Assembly (NCBI GenBank): GCA_949288335.1
Contig: CASEJU010000047.1
Coordinates: forward strand, 1 to 35,621
Direction: 5' to 3'
Origin: an uncultured bacterium
Lineage (GTDB): Bacteria > Bacillota_I > Bacilli_A > RF39 > UBA660
Length of the DNA: 35,621 bases
The notes beneath the pieces are model-generated. The model ran no database searches, was not told the DNA's origin, and was given only the letters and a program-made list of their open reading frames with translations. Of this stretch, positions 14,231 through 25,009 are shown one piece after another (the first letter of the stretch is position 1; each line of letters opens with the position of its first letter). The position numbers and the translations under genes were made by a program.

Positions 14231-16138
14231 TTAACCATTATATGGTCTTTTATTACCGGTATAGCTCCATCCGTCAAGCGACGTTTGGGTAGACCATATA
14301 TATTTATTTTCACAATAAGTTTTATATGTTTTTTCTGCTTTTTTGCTTTCTGTTACATTAACGGTTTTAAAACATGTAGTTCCATTTAATGTATAACCCT
14401 CATCACAAGAATAAGTTTCTTTTTGTGTTATTTCTGTTTTAGTACACTTATCACCGTTTAAAGTATAACCAGGATAATCCTCACAAGTATACTTAGTATC
14501 AGAATTAGTTATAGCGCAGTGTAATTTATCTTCTGTTTGTACACTTCCAGAAGGACAAGAACATACCTTAACCTTAGTCTTAACGGTACACTTAGTTCCG
14601 TTTAAGGTATAAGTCTTAGTTGAAGTGTCAGAAGGACAATAATAATCATGTTTATCAATACATACCGTTGATGCTCCAGTTCCTTGTTTTTCCATGTAAG
14701 AAGGACACGTATACTCCTTAGTTACCTTACTACAATATTTTGGATCACTTGTTGTTTGTCCTATTCCATCACAATTATATGTTGTGGTTGTTTTCGTACA
14801 AGTTTTTTTAGATTCATCTAACTTATAATCAGAACCATATTTAGAACAACTATATTCATCGTACCATTTAGAACATACATTACCATTTTCATCATATCCT
14901 GAAGGACACGTTTTAGTTACGTTAGTTGCTTTTCTACATTTGTTTCCGTCATATAATGAATATCCTGGATATGCATCACATGAATAAGTAGGTTCTCCAT
15001 TTGCTACCTTCTTAAACTTCCAATATTTGTAAACGGTTCTTGTTGTAGTACAAGTATCACAAGTAAGTTCTTTCCAAGAATCAACAAGTTCTAATTTTTC
15101 GTTTTCACCAACGTACTGTAAATTAGGTTCATCAGTGGTAAGAGTTGATTCATAAACCCATTTATATCCTTGATATACCTTATCGGCATTAATAACGTCA
15201 TAGTTTTGAACTTCTATATAACTTACATCTTTTCTTTTCGTCGTTTTTACCGCACCTTTAACGTCATAACTGTTAACTTTATTAGCCGTTACTTTTTGCG
15301 TTACGGTGCTTTCGTTTGCTTTATAAGTAGTCTTTTTATAACCAGCGTCAATCGTTGAAGTTTTATAATCGGTTCTACAACTAGCATCAACAAGTTCAGT
15401 AGAACTTGAAGTAACTGGTTTAGCAGGTTTAGTATCAGTAGAAATTACGTCAGTTATTTCTTTTTTAGCTTCTGTTTGGATTACTTTAGAACCATTTTTT
15501 ATACACGTATCACCAGTTAAATAATAATCACTTGGACAAACGTATTTATCAAACTTTTCCGTGCACTCATTTCTTACAAACTGATACTCATAGATGGTAT
15601 CTGTTTTTTTTGTAGTGTACTTAGTTGTTGCTTTAGTAGTTATTTTCTTTGTCTTTTTAGTGGTGTTATTTACAACTTCTTTAGCACTTGTTGTTGCTAC
15701 CGTTGTATCAATTAAACACTCATCATTACAAAAATCATAACATCCGTAATGTTCTATTATATAATCTTGCTTATCGGTACATGATAAATAAACCTTTATT
15801 AGGTACTCATTTTCTAACTTAGTAATTTCAACGTAAGAATCCTCTTCGCTACAATAATTACCATTAGAATCCATAAGTGGCAAAATATACTTATTATCAA
15901 TCATTTCCTTTAAAGTCATCTTCTTAGAAGAATTAATGTCTTTAGGTAATCTTTCTAAAGTATAATAAGATTTTGCAACTTCTTTCATTCTGTCAATGTT
16001 ATCTGCAAAAATTTGATTATTAAGTGGTTTTAAATCTGGCATTGGAAATAACCATATAAGCAAAAATATAAAAATAATAATTAAAACTAATCTTATTAAT
16101 ATATCCTTTATGGTTAAGCCTCTTTTTTCTTCCATCAA
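14231..16138 (-). CDS. Membrane-anchored Cys-rich repeat surface protein
   Basis: I do not recognise a named family for this 635-residue protein. One membrane segment (about residues 12-31) is followed by a compact domain to about 150 that resembles pilin-like folds in pattern (helix, then YILPLMDSNGNYCSEEDSYV). Next come a Thr/Lys-rich stretch (about 150-185) and a long region with about nine Cys-bounded repeats of the type CPSGYDENGNVC, CEDYPGYTLNGDKC and CDEGYTLNGTTC. It ends with an aromatic motif (YIWSTQTSLDGWSYTG). This looks like a surface adhesin or matrix protein stabilised by disulfides. The start has GGGGGAG upstream, and it has its own promoter and terminator. Confidence 0.7.
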   Translation of the reverse strand: MMEEKRGLTIKDILIRLVLIIIFIFLLIWLFPMPDLKPLNNQIFADNIDRMKEVAKSYYTLERLPKDINSSKKMTLKEMIDNKYILPLMDSNGNYCSEEDSYVEITKLENEYLIKVYLSCTDKQDYIIEHYGCYDFCNDECLIDTTVATTSAKEVVNNTTKKTKKITTKATTKYTTKKTDTIYEYQFVRNECTEKFDKYVCPSDYYLTGDTCIKNGSKVIQTEAKKEITDVISTDTKPAKPVTSSSTELVDASCRTDYKTSTIDAGYKKTTYKANESTVTQKVTANKVNSYDVKGAVKTTKRKDVSYIEVQNYDVINADKVYQGYKWVYESTLTTDEPNLQYVGENEKLELVDSWKELTCDTCTTTRTVYKYWKFKKVANGEPTYSCDAYPGYSLYDGNKCRKATNVTKTCPSGYDENGNVCSKWYDEYSCSKYGSDYKLDESKKTCTKTTTTYNCDGIGQTTSDPKYCSKVTKEYTCPSYMEKQGTGASTVCIDKHDYYCPSDTSTKTYTLNGTKCTVKTKVKVCSCPSGSVQTEDKLHCAITNSDTKYTCEDYPGYTLNGDKCTKTEITQKETYSCDEGYTLNGTTCFKTVNVTESKKAEKTYKTYCENKYIWSTQTSLDGWSYTGNKRPYNG

Positions 16139-16165
16139 AACTCCCCCTTTGTTTGAATGCCATTT

Positions 16166-16194
16166 ATACTAGCACAAAAGCACAAAAAAGTCAA
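16166..16194 (-). promoter_or_regulatory. Promoter of the Cys-rich surface protein gene
   Basis: TTGACT (16194-16189), a T-rich 17-base spacer with TTTTTGTGC, then TAGTAT (16171-16166). The spacer repeats the TTTTGTGC motif twice. Confidence 0.7.
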
Positions 16195-16251
16195 CATTTC
16201 TACAATCTTTTTTAATAATGCTTCTCTTCTATAATTATAATACTATAAAAA

Positions 16252-16283
16252 TATAAAAAAAGACCTATTTAATATTAGATCTT
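16252..16283 (-). terminator. Terminator of the addBA-glyA-folD-smr operon
   Basis: On the minus strand AAGATCTA and TAGGTCTT pair over 8 bases (one G-U), followed by TTTTTTT. It overlaps the smr stop codon. Confidence 0.75.
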
Positions 16284-16549
16284 ACTTTTATGTACACAAG
16301 TGTACAACCCGGATTATAAGGATTAACATGAAAACTATCAACGTGTTTATCAGCGCTTAAAACCTTATTAGTTTCATCTTTTAAAGCACCAGTACCAAGA
16401 CCGTGAATTATAATTGCTTTTTTATTATTTAATAAATAGTTATCCATTATAAATTCCTTTATCAACACTCTCGCAGAATCCCTTATTTCACCATGCAAAT
16501 CAAGTGTTGGTAAACTATTTATAAAAACATCATCCATGGAAGTTTTCAT
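16265..16549 (-). CDS. Stand-alone Smr domain protein
   Basis: The 94-residue protein is essentially one Smr domain, as found at the C-terminus of MutS2: LDLHGEIRDSARVLIKEF (about residues 17-34), the IIHGLGTGALKDE motif (about 48-60), and the closing NPGCTLVYIKV. Smr domains nick or cleave DNA or RNA in recombination control and ribosome rescue. No MutS ATPase precedes it. It starts 2 bases after folD with AGGT upstream. Short solitary Smr proteins are common in Bacillota; the substrate here is unknown. Confidence 0.88.
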   Translation of the reverse strand: MKTSMDDVFINSLPTLDLHGEIRDSARVLIKEFIMDNYLLNNKKAIIIHGLGTGALKDETNKVLSADKHVDSFHVNPYNPGCTLVYIKVRSNIK

Positions 16550-16551
16550 GG

Positions 16552-17388
16552 TTACCTGTTTTGAACTTCATAGGCTTTAACCACGTTTTTTAAAAGCGAG
16601 GCAACCGTCATTGGACCTACTCCGCCGGGCACCGGAGTTATAAGAGAGGCTTTTTTGCTTACTTCTTTAAAATCAACGTCGCCACATAAAGAATCATTTT
16701 CTTTATTTATTCCAACATCAATTACAACCGCTTTATCTTTTACCATGTCCTTGGTAATTAAATTAGGATGTCCAGCTGCAACTATTAATACGTCAGCACG
16801 CTTCGTATAGTCTTTTATGTTTACGCTTTTAGAATGACAAATACTTACGGTGGCGTCATTTTGAAGTAAAAGCTGAATAAGAGGTTTACCAACCAAGTTA
16901 CTTCTTCCAACAATGCAAACATCTTTGCCCTTTAAAGGCACGTTATACATTCTTAATAATTCCATAACACCAGCTGGAGTACAAGAAACCAAGCATTCAT
17001 TTTCTAAAACTAAGTTACCAACGTTTTGATAAGTTAAACCATCAACGTCTTTTAAAGGGCTTATCTCATTTATTATCTTTCCTTCATCAAACCCGTTTGG
17101 AAGCGGTAGTTGAACCAAAATACCATTTACGCTTACATCTTCATTTAACCTTTTTATTTCGTTTATTACCAATTCTTCTGATATTGTTTCTGGAAGGTCT
17201 ATTTTAGTAAACTTAATACCAACCATCTCACATGCCTTTTTCTTGTTTCTTACGTATATTTCACTGGCTTTATTATCACCTACCATAATAACCGCAAGTG
17301 ATGGTGTTAAGCCGCACTTTTCGATTTTCTTTTTTATGTTTTTCTTAAGTTCTAGGCTAGCTGCTACGCCATCTATTATATTATTCAT
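16552..17388 (-). CDS. folD: FolD, methylene-tetrahydrofolate dehydrogenase/cyclohydrolase
   Basis: FolD interconverts 5,10-methylene-, methenyl- and 10-formyl-tetrahydrofolate with NADP. The 278-residue protein has [15 protein letters not shown] with the catalytic Lys (about residues 44-58), [14 protein letters not shown], the dinucleotide-binding [12 protein letters not shown] (about 157-168), and [15 protein letters not shown] near the end. The start at 17388 has GGAGG upstream and overlaps the glyA stop by 8 bases; the longer frame to 17421 adds 11 residues without support. Coupling to glyA makes sense because SHMT produces its substrate. Confidence 0.97.
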   Translation of the reverse strand: MNNIIDGVAASLELKKNIKKKIEKCGLTPSLAVIMVGDNKASEIYVRNKKKACEMVGIKFTKIDLPETISEELVINEIKRLNEDVSVNGILVQLPLPNGFDEGKIINEISPLKDVDGLTYQNVGNLVLENECLVSCTPAGVMELLRMYNVPLKGKDVCIVGRSNLVGKPLIQLLLQNDATVSICHSKSVNIKDYTKRADVLIVAAGHPNLITKDMVKDKAVVIDVGINKENDSLCGDVDFKEVSKKASLITPVPGGVGPMTVASLLKNVVKAYEVQNR

Positions 17389-18619
17389 AATTAACCTCCG
17401 TGTAAATTGGATGTTCATCACACAACTTTTTAACCCGTTGTTTTAAATCTTCTAATACCTTTTTATTATCATAATTAGTTAAACACGCAGCAATTATTTT
17501 TCCAACTTCCTTAAAATCATTTTCATTAAACCCGCGAGTTGTCATGGCTGCGGTACCAAGCCTTATACCACTTGTTATAAAAGGAGTGGTAGGATCATAC
17601 GGAATCATGTTTTTATTACAAGTCACCCCAATGCCCTCTAGTATTTCTTCAGCTTCTTTACCAGTTAAGTTAACCGATTTTTTAACATCAATTAAAATTA
17701 AATGATTATCTGTTCCGTTAGTAATTACTTTAAAACCCTCTAATTTCAAAACATCACACAAAACCTTAGCATTTTTAACCACTAATTTTTGATACTTAAT
17801 AAATTCAGGTGTCATAGCTTCTTCAAAACACACTGCTTTAGCTGCTATTACGTGCATTAAAGGTCCACCTTGTATACCAGGAAAAACCGTTTTATTAACC
17901 TTTTTTATTATCTGCTCATTATTAGTTAGAATAATGCCACCTCTAGGCCCACGAAGTGTTTTATGAGTAGTTGAAGTTACAACATCAGCATACCTACATG
18001 GATTTTGATGAAGACCAGCTGCAACAATACCAGCAATATGAGCCATATCTACCATAAGATAAGCTCCACAAGCTCTTGCAATACTCTTAAACTCAGCAAA
18101 ATCGATTGCTCTTGAATAAGCTGATGCACCTGCTAAAATTAATTTTGGCTTTTCTTTCATCGCAAGTTTTCTTACCTCTTCATAATTAATCTGACAAGTT
18201 TCTTTTTCTACACCATAATGAACAAACTTATAATCTTGACCAGAAAAACTAAGATTATGTCCGTGCGTAAGATGGCCACCATCATCCAAACTCATCGATA
18301 AAACCTTATCACCTTTTTTTAACAAAGCCCGGTATACGGCCATGTTAGCACTAGAACCAGAATGAGGTTGTACGTTTGCGTAGCGAACTCCAAATAGCCT
18401 AGTTGCTGCATCAATTGCGATGTTTTCTATTTCATCAACAAACTTACAACCACCGTAGTATCTTTTAGAAGGATATCCTTCGGCATACTTATTAGTTAAA
18501 ATGCTTCCCTGCGCTTTAAGTACGTTTTCACTTACAAAATTCTCGGAAGCTATTAACTCTATGGTATTTTGCTGCCTTTTCTTTTCTTTTTCAATAACTT
18601 CAAAAATCTTATCAACCAT
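17381..18619 (-). CDS. glyA: Serine hydroxymethyltransferase
   Basis: This PLP enzyme converts serine and tetrahydrofolate into glycine and 5,10-methylene-tetrahydrofolate, the main one-carbon source. The 412-residue protein has [10 protein letters not shown] and [15 protein letters not shown] near the N-terminus. The PLP-lysine motif [15 protein letters not shown] is at about residues 213-227, and [17 protein letters not shown] at about 345-361. Length is normal. It begins 11 bases after addA with TAGGAGAT upstream, and folD is translationally coupled downstream. Confidence 0.98.
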   Translation of the reverse strand: MVDKIFEVIEKEKKRQQNTIELIASENFVSENVLKAQGSILTNKYAEGYPSKRYYGGCKFVDEIENIAIDAATRLFGVRYANVQPHSGSSANMAVYRALLKKGDKVLSMSLDDGGHLTHGHNLSFSGQDYKFVHYGVEKETCQINYEEVRKLAMKEKPKLILAGASAYSRAIDFAEFKSIARACGAYLMVDMAHIAGIVAAGLHQNPCRYADVVTSTTHKTLRGPRGGIILTNNEQIIKKVNKTVFPGIQGGPLMHVIAAKAVCFEEAMTPEFIKYQKLVVKNAKVLCDVLKLEGFKVITNGTDNHLILIDVKKSVNLTGKEAEEILEGIGVTCNKNMIPYDPTTPFITSGIRLGTAAMTTRGFNENDFKEVGKIIAACLTNYDNKKVLEDLKQRVKKLCDEHPIYTEVNYE

Positions 18620-18630
18620 CTTATCATCTC

Positions 18631-21600
18631 CTAAACTTTTATAAACTTCTTAAGTTTTATAGAGTATATGAACTTTCTAACCTTTTTAGCATTCATCTTT
18701 TGAATAAGTCCAATTTCATACAAATCAAGTTGCTTTTTATACCTTAACTTAAGTTCACAAGCGGATAAAACATCATCGCTTTTATAATCAACAATGGTAT
18801 AAATACCGTCTTTAATAAATAATAAATCCAGTACCCCACTAGTTAATATATTACCACTTTTTACCGATTTATCATAGTACGATGCTGGGATTTCAAAATT
18901 AATGGGCATCTCTTTGTAAACTTCATCACTCAAAAGAATATCATCGTATAAATCCGAAGTTAAAAACACAAATAAATTCTCCATTTTTAATTCTTTTTTT
19001 TGATCATTAGTAATTTTACCTAATTGAACCAAATGGCTTAATTCTTCCTCAAGCTCTTTAATTCCATACTTTTTAATCGGTAATAATTCTAAAACGCGAT
19101 GGTAAAGCGTTCCAAGCTGTGTGCCAGTTTCTTTTTCTTTCATAAACCTTGGAGTTTTTACATAGAAATGTTCTTCTTTTAAATCACTTACACTTACGTA
19201 AAGTGGCAAACAAACTTTGCTTTTATCATACTCATAACTAGATATCTTATTATACCAACAAGCATCAAATTGCTTTTTAGTTTTATCTTCATGTTCTAAA
19301 AATTCTTTTTCATCTATTTTTCTTTGGTCATAAACTTTTAGCATTACTTTCGATTCGGTTGCAAACGTTTTTGGAATAACCATACTAATACTTCTTAAAT
19401 CCTTTAAAGAAGGATGCCTTAATAACGCTGATATTAATATGTCTAAATAATTTTTAACACCATTTAAATACAATTTAGAAACAAGTTGTTTATCTCCCAT
19501 TTTTGATGCTGCTTTAGTTACTAAATTAGTTAAATTACTAGTAAATCCAGTTATTATTAGTTTTTCTTTAGCACGTGTTAAAGCAACGTATAAAACACGT
19601 AGTTCCTCAGATAGCATCTTACCTTTTTCATATTCTTTAAACGCCATTATCGGAACCGATTCATACTTTATTTTATAATCATTATCCCTTATGTTACAAA
19701 CAAAACCTAAGCTATCATTTACCAAAGCATCACTTCTTACGTCTTTAAAATTAAAGTTTTTACCAGTCTCACTTAGTATTACCACCGGATATTCTAATCC
19801 TTTAGATTTATGAATGGTCGTTATTAAAACATTGTCTTTGTCCGATAAAGGATTTACGCCTTCTAATGAGCCTTTATTTAGAATAACACTTTCTAAATAA
19901 TCTATAAAATCATGCAAACTATTTTTATCATTATCCTCAAACTTTACGGCATGATTTATCATTTGTGTTAAATTTTTGAACCTGGACGTTCCGCCTTTTT
20001 GTGAAGAAAGTATTTCTAAAACATTAAAGTCATTATATACTTTAGAAAGCGTATCGCTTATCAAATGATTACTAGAATAATTTCTAATGTTTAAAATTTT
20101 AAGAAAAAAGCAAGATAACTCCTTAACGGAAGATTCTTTTAAAGATTCATATAAACTTACCTTTTTATTTAAAGCACGTAAACTTGCAATATCATCTATT
20201 TTAACGTCAACCAAAGCAGAATTTAAAACACTCATTAAAGAAACGTCATCAAACGGATTATCAATCGTTTTAAGAAGATTTATAACAAGTTTAACTTCGT
20301 AGTTATCAAAATACTCCAAAGCCGACTCTAAATAAACGCTTACTTTTCTTTTTTTCAAGGCACTTGAGAAAACTTCAGCGTTTTTTAAAGACCTTAAAAG
20401 AATTACTATGTCACTAGGCTTTACTTTTCTCCATAAATTAAGTTTATTATCAAAAACCTTGTATCCAGAAGATAATAATGATTTTATTTTGTCCGCAACA
20501 ATGATGGCCTCTTTTTGGGTTTTAGTAAGTTCATCTTCTTCATCTTCATTTTTTTCCATACCATCAATTATTAAAACTCCAGTATCTAAATTCTTACCCG
20601 CTTCAAACGAAGCACCTAAATAAAGCTTTTCATCACGGTTATAGTCTACCTCTCCAAACGACTTACTCATCGTGTTTTCAAAAACAAAATTACAAAAATC
20701 CAAAACTTCTTTTCTACTTCTAAAGTTTTTAGACAAATTAATCAAATTAGGGAACCCATCTTTTTTTGCTTGTTTTTTATCCTCATTAAATATTTCAGGG
20801 CAAGCACTTCTAAATCTATAAATACTTTGTTTTACATCACCAACAATAAATAAATTTTCATCATTATTAGAAATTGCGTTAAAAATAACATTTTGTAAAT
20901 TATTAGTATCTTGATACTCATCAATTAAAATTTCTTTATAACGTTTTGATAGTGATTTAGCAAGTGGTGTTTTCTTTTTATCTTTAATTAATAATTCAAT
21001 TACGAAATGTGCTATGTCACTAAAGGAAAAAGAATTAATAAGTCTTTTTTCTTTTAACAAACAACATTTATAATCTTTTACAACCTCAAATAAAGTTTTT
21101 ACTACTTCTTTCGTTTTTCTTTGTTCGTTAAAAAACGTTTCATTATCAATAAAAGATAATTCGATATAATTTTTTCTTATGTCTTTTTTAAAATCGTCCC
21201 TTATCGTTTTATACTTAATCATTACCGCGTCATCTTTATGTCCCTTCGGCGTTCTTAAGGTATCAAACTCTATCGTATTAAGTCTTCTTTTTAAATCATC
21301 AAAGTTTTCTGCTAAAAGAAAATCCGTAATATAATTCTTTTCTTTTTTAACAATGGATAAAATCTTGTCAAAGTCTTCTGAAGAGTAATAAAGCTCTTCT
21401 ATAATTTCACTATAAAGTGCTTCGTAAGACGCCATTTTATCTTTTATTTGCTTTAAAAGTAAATCCATGTAAAAAGTATTTTTTTCTTCATAATTACTAG
21501 TTGCTTTACTTATAAACTCATCTGGAAAAGGAACCGTCTCCAAAAAAGACGAAACTTTTAAAACAACATCTTTAATTAAACTAGGTGCACCAGCGTTAAA

Positions 21601-22068
21601 CATGTCTAAGACTTCTACGTAGTTATCATACTTTTTAAAAGCATTTTTTAAAGTTTTATTTAAAACTTTATCCTTTAATACCGATTCTTCTTCATTTGAT
21701 AAGATACTAAAGTCTTTTTTTATTTTTAACTTACTAAAATTAGATCTAACAACATCACCATAAAAAGCGTCCATTGTAGTTATTTTTGCTAATGGTACCA
21801 ACGCCAATTCTTTTTTTAATCGTTTATCATCATTACTTTTTAAATAAGCTTCTTGTAATTTTTCTTTAATTCTTGCCTTCATTTCCTCGGCGGCAGCGTT
21901 GGTAAAAGTTACGATTAAAAGCTCACTTACACTCACCCCTTCTTCTATAAGCCTCATAACCCGCTGCGATAAAACGGCAGTTTTACCAGAACCAGCAGCA
22001 GCACTAACAATTATTTTACCTCCGCGCTTTTCAATCGCGTTTTTTTGATCCCGGGTCCAACTAGGCAT
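18631..22068 (-). CDS. addA: AddA, helicase-nuclease subunit of AddAB
   Basis: AddAB resects double-strand breaks for RecA-dependent repair, replacing RecBCD in Bacillota. The 1145-residue UvrD-type protein has Walker [20 protein letters not shown] (about residues 19-37), [17 protein letters not shown], Walker [48 protein letters not shown] and [15 protein letters not shown]. Its C-terminal nuclease carries [20 protein letters not shown] and YKKQLDLYE. The ATG at 22068 overlaps the addB stop by 8 bases and has AAGGTG upstream; the GTG at 22077 is an alternative. It may enter folate operon transcription downstream. Confidence 0.97.
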   Translation of the reverse strand: MPSWTRDQKNAIEKRGGKIIVSAAAGSGKTAVLSQRVMRLIEEGVSVSELLIVTFTNAAAEEMKARIKEKLQEAYLKSNDDKRLKKELALVPLAKITTMDAFYGDVVRSNFSKLKIKKDFSILSNEEESVLKDKVLNKTLKNAFKKYDNYVEVLDMFNAGAPSLIKDVVLKVSSFLETVPFPDEFISKATSNYEEKNTFYMDLLLKQIKDKMASYEALYSEIIEELYYSSEDFDKILSIVKKEKNYITDFLLAENFDDLKRRLNTIEFDTLRTPKGHKDDAVMIKYKTIRDDFKKDIRKNYIELSFIDNETFFNEQRKTKEVVKTLFEVVKDYKCCLLKEKRLINSFSFSDIAHFVIELLIKDKKKTPLAKSLSKRYKEILIDEYQDTNNLQNVIFNAISNNDENLFIVGDVKQSIYRFRSACPEIFNEDKKQAKKDGFPNLINLSKNFRSRKEVLDFCNFVFENTMSKSFGEVDYNRDEKLYLGASFEAGKNLDTGVLIIDGMEKNEDEEDELTKTQKEAIIVADKIKSLLSSGYKVFDNKLNLWRKVKPSDIVILLRSLKNAEVFSSALKKRKVSVYLESALEYFDNYEVKLVINLLKTIDNPFDDVSLMSVLNSALVDVKIDDIASLRALNKKVSLYESLKESSVKELSCFFLKILNIRNYSSNHLISDTLSKVYNDFNVLEILSSQKGGTSRFKNLTQMINHAVKFEDNDKNSLHDFIDYLESVILNKGSLEGVNPLSDKDNVLITTIHKSKGLEYPVVILSETGKNFNFKDVRSDALVNDSLGFVCNIRDNDYKIKYESVPIMAFKEYEKGKMLSEELRVLYVALTRAKEKLIITGFTSNLTNLVTKAASKMGDKQLVSKLYLNGVKNYLDILISALLRHPSLKDLRSISMVIPKTFATESKVMLKVYDQRKIDEKEFLEHEDKTKKQFDACWYNKISSYEYDKSKVCLPLYVSVSDLKEEHFYVKTPRFMKEKETGTQLGTLYHRVLELLPIKKYGIKELEEELSHLVQLGKITNDQKKELKMENLFVFLTSDLYDDILLSDEVYKEMPINFEIPASYYDKSVKSGNILTSGVLDLLFIKDGIYTIVDYKSDDVLSACELKLRYKKQLDLYEIGLIQKMNAKKVRKFIYSIKLKKFIKV

Positions 22069-24937
22069 CTTTATCACCTTCTAACATCATTAAAACCTCG
22101 CTATTTTTAAAATTAACCGGCTTTCTTTTCTTTGATATTTTTTCGTCAAATTTACATATAGAAGAATACTTACAATAAGCACAAGAATCAACTCTTCCAC
22201 CGATTGGGTTTGCGTTAATTTGACCATTTATAATTTGGTTTGCAAAATCTTTTATAATGCTTTTTGCCTTACCAAAAATTAACTCTAAAGATTTATCATC
22301 AAATAAATACTCTTCATTTATCTTACCCCGCGTAGTAACCGATATAAAATCACCCATTTGGTCTTCGTTTAAAGCGTTTAAAACATCTTTATCACCATTA
22401 ATAAGCCCATTCATCTTTAGTCTATCATCAATTGACTTGTTTTTTTCTTGAATAGACATCTTACGTGATGATACACACTCCTTAATACCCGCTGGATAAT
22501 AAAGAACAGCAGATGGTTTAAGCTCTTTTTTAGTAATATTATTTTTACTTTCTTTTATCGCCAAAAGATATAAAAGCATTTGAAGATTAAGCCCCATTAA
22601 AATATCATCCAAGCGAAACTTTTTATCACCAGTTTTATAATCTATTATTCTATAATAATATTTATTTTCATCCTCAAAAACATCTATCCTATCCGCTATA
22701 CCAGATATACTTACCTTTTTGTTATCATCAAAGTCTATTACAACTGGTTTTATTATGTTATTATCATCTATTTTAAATTCAAAATACTTTGGCTTAAAAA
22801 GACTTATATTTGTTTCTTTTAAAATGTTTTTTATTATTAACACCAAATTAAAACCTAATTTATCTAAAACGTACCTAACCGTTTCATCAGTAATTTCGTT
22901 TTCAGCTAAATACTCATTTTTATACTTGGTAACAAAATCAATGATGTTTTCATCGTTTACTTGATCAAAATCATTTTTTATTATTTTTTCAAGAATAAAG
23001 TGTACGAAAGTACCTATTTTTCGGCTGTCAAAAACATATTTTTCCTTTATTTTAAGCTTAAGAGCACGTTCGCAAAAATGTGAAAAATTACATTTTGCAT
23101 AAGTCTCGATTTGACTAGGGCTTAAAAGTATTTCTTTACCATAAAGCATAAAAGCAGTATCCTTTGAAATCGTATAATTTAAATCGTTTTTATTTGATTC
23201 ATTAATCTTGTTAAAAGTATCATCATCATAAGGCATTATTTTATCATCTGATAAGTTAAGTGCATAATTAATTCTCATTAAATTTTTATTATACAAAATA
23301 TCATTAGTTACTTCTTTTAAGGTTAATTCATTTAAATAAGAAGAAGGCATCTTAAGTTTTAAGTCCAATCCTAACTTATGATTAGTTATGGTAACATTAT
23401 TATTCTTTACTAATCGATTAAAATAAAATTGTTCATTTTTTTCGTGTGAACTTAAAAGACTAATTAAAGAATCTTCAGAAAAATCATATTCATCAAGCAA
23501 ACCCGTTACATTAAACCTTTTTGGTATAACGTCATTTTGAGCACCAATTATATACACGTATTTTTTATCAAAAACAAAAGCATCTTTTAAAGAGGATACA
23601 AAAATAGCATCACTCATTAAAATCATTTTAGAATCCTCAAAAGAAACATCTTTAAGAATGTTTAAAATGTCCTGCAAACTGGTTTTTTCATCCGAATAAT
23701 CATTTATATAATCAAGCGTGTTAATTAATTTTATAGCCCCTTCATAATCCTCGCTAAAAAGCTTTTCAATTATTCCTTCTTCACTTAAATACGTATAAAT
23801 TATTTTTAAAATTTCAGTTGCAGAACGTTCTTTTACCAAGTTTTCTAATAAATATTTAACCGGAGTAAAAACGCTTTGCCTTGCTTCGTTTAACTTTTCT
23901 AAATCTAGCAAATCAACTTCACTTAACTTCTTTTTATCAGCGTTTGGATTATGGGTAAAAACCTTGTAAAAATCTTCGTCTTCTAAATTCCAACTATAAA
24001 CATAATTATCTATTTTATCAACCATTACCGAAGATAAATCAATAAGACCTAGCTTTAATAAAGAAACAAAGTTTTTAGAACTAAAATCTCCCTTTAAAAT
24101 CATGCAAAAAAGTTTAACAAAACGACTAGTTAATACGCCCGTTACCTTACTTTTATTAAAAGGATGATTAAGTAAAGTATCAAAATATGGGTAATAATCT
24201 TCTAAGGAGTTAGTTACTATTAAAAAGTCACTATACCGTGCTCCTTTTATTATTTTTTTAGAAATATCATTACTTATAAAGCAAACCTCATCTGACACGT
24301 CATTTAAAACTTTATAGTTTACTTCGTTTTTTTGATTATCTTTAGTTGTTTCATTTATTTTTAAACCAAGCTTATTTAGTTCATCAATGGTATTTTTATT
24401 TTCTCCACCCAAAAACAAAGAAACTTCTTTTTCTTCATCCATTTTTTTTATTATGGGATATATAACATCATCCATGTCACAAACGTTTAAAATTAAATAA
24501 TCATCATCAAATGATGCATTTTCCAATACGTAAGAATACAAAAGCCACTCGTTTATAAGCAAATGATCATCAAGTTTTTTTTCGTATTCTTTATATATTA
24601 ATGATAAGTCATTTATCTTATTGGAAGACTTTAATTTATAAGTTTTAAAATCTTTATATGTGCTTATTAAATCTTTTACTATTGATAAATCGTTTTTATA
24701 TAGCGCTAAACCATTACTAACAGTCTTTAACGCATCATACATAATTACATAATTTTCTTCTTTTGTTATAAGACGTTTATTACCATCGTAACAATTTAAT
24801 AAAAAATTCTTAAGGGTAAACATATTAAATGATTTATTTAAGAATTTTCTTTTATAATAAACTTCGTACTTAGAAGGTATTATAACCGTTAAATCATCTA
24901 ATTCCAAAACGTCTTTAATTGATACCAGCTTAATCAT
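22061..24937 (-). CDS. addB: AddB/RexB, second subunit of the AddAB helicase-nuclease
   Basis: The 958-residue protein is shorter than B. subtilis AddB (about 1,160) and lacks a recognisable N-terminal Walker A, more like RexB. Its C-terminal nuclease is clear: SPSQIETYAKCNFSHFCERA begins the Fe-S nuclease domain, IADRIDVFED and RIIDYKTGDKKF hold catalytic residues, and NLQMLLYLLAI follows. CAYCKYSSICKF supplies the remaining cluster cysteines near the end. The order addB-addA with an 8-base overlap is the family's standard. The ATG at 24937 is chosen with AGAAGGTG upstream; the GTG at 24946 overlaps that motif. Confidence 0.92.
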   Translation of the reverse strand: MIKLVSIKDVLELDDLTVIIPSKYEVYYKRKFLNKSFNMFTLKNFLLNCYDGNKRLITKEENYVIMYDALKTVSNGLALYKNDLSIVKDLISTYKDFKTYKLKSSNKINDLSLIYKEYEKKLDDHLLINEWLLYSYVLENASFDDDYLILNVCDMDDVIYPIIKKMDEEKEVSLFLGGENKNTIDELNKLGLKINETTKDNQKNEVNYKVLNDVSDEVCFISNDISKKIIKGARYSDFLIVTNSLEDYYPYFDTLLNHPFNKSKVTGVLTSRFVKLFCMILKGDFSSKNFVSLLKLGLIDLSSVMVDKIDNYVYSWNLEDEDFYKVFTHNPNADKKKLSEVDLLDLEKLNEARQSVFTPVKYLLENLVKERSATEILKIIYTYLSEEGIIEKLFSEDYEGAIKLINTLDYINDYSDEKTSLQDILNILKDVSFEDSKMILMSDAIFVSSLKDAFVFDKKYVYIIGAQNDVIPKRFNVTGLLDEYDFSEDSLISLLSSHEKNEQFYFNRLVKNNNVTITNHKLGLDLKLKMPSSYLNELTLKEVTNDILYNKNLMRINYALNLSDDKIMPYDDDTFNKINESNKNDLNYTISKDTAFMLYGKEILLSPSQIETYAKCNFSHFCERALKLKIKEKYVFDSRKIGTFVHFILEKIIKNDFDQVNDENIIDFVTKYKNEYLAENEITDETVRYVLDKLGFNLVLIIKNILKETNISLFKPKYFEFKIDDNNIIKPVVIDFDDNKKVSISGIADRIDVFEDENKYYYRIIDYKTGDKKFRLDDILMGLNLQMLLYLLAIKESKNNITKKELKPSAVLYYPAGIKECVSSRKMSIQEKNKSIDDRLKMNGLINGDKDVLNALNEDQMGDFISVTTRGKINEEYLFDDKSLELIFGKAKSIIKDFANQIINGQINANPIGGRVDSCAYCKYSSICKFDEKISKKRKPVNFKNSEVLMMLEGDKDA

Positions 24938-24961
24938 ACATAACACCTTCTTCTAAATAAC

Positions 24962-24967
24962 ATTATA
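24962..24967 (-). promoter_or_regulatory. Extended -10 of the addBA operon promoter
   Basis: TTTTGTTATAAT, an extended -10 with TGT before TATAAT, lies 24 bases before the addB start. The -35 is poor (TTCTTT at 17 bases). A terminator upstream supports a separate start here. Confidence 0.5.
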
Positions 24968-24980
24968 ACAAAATATAAAA

Positions 24981-25009
24981 AGAAAAAGAACCAATATGTA
25001 GTTCCCTTT
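24981..25009 (-). terminator. Terminator of the gene at 25008-25874
   Basis: On the minus strand AAAGGGAAC and GTTCTTTTT pair over 9 bases (two G-U) around a 9-base loop, followed by CTTTTT. Confidence 0.65.

Noticed and set aside
14170-14313. A 48-residue N-terminal extension of PriA
   Set aside because: It would run through the upstream terminator and the 3' end of the surface protein gene; the ATG at 14169 has a strong ribosome binding site and fits the family start.
14231-16138. Direct repeats in the surface gene as a CRISPR-like array
   Set aside because: Repeats are visible only at protein level as Cys-bounded units inside one open frame; the DNA units differ in length and sequence.
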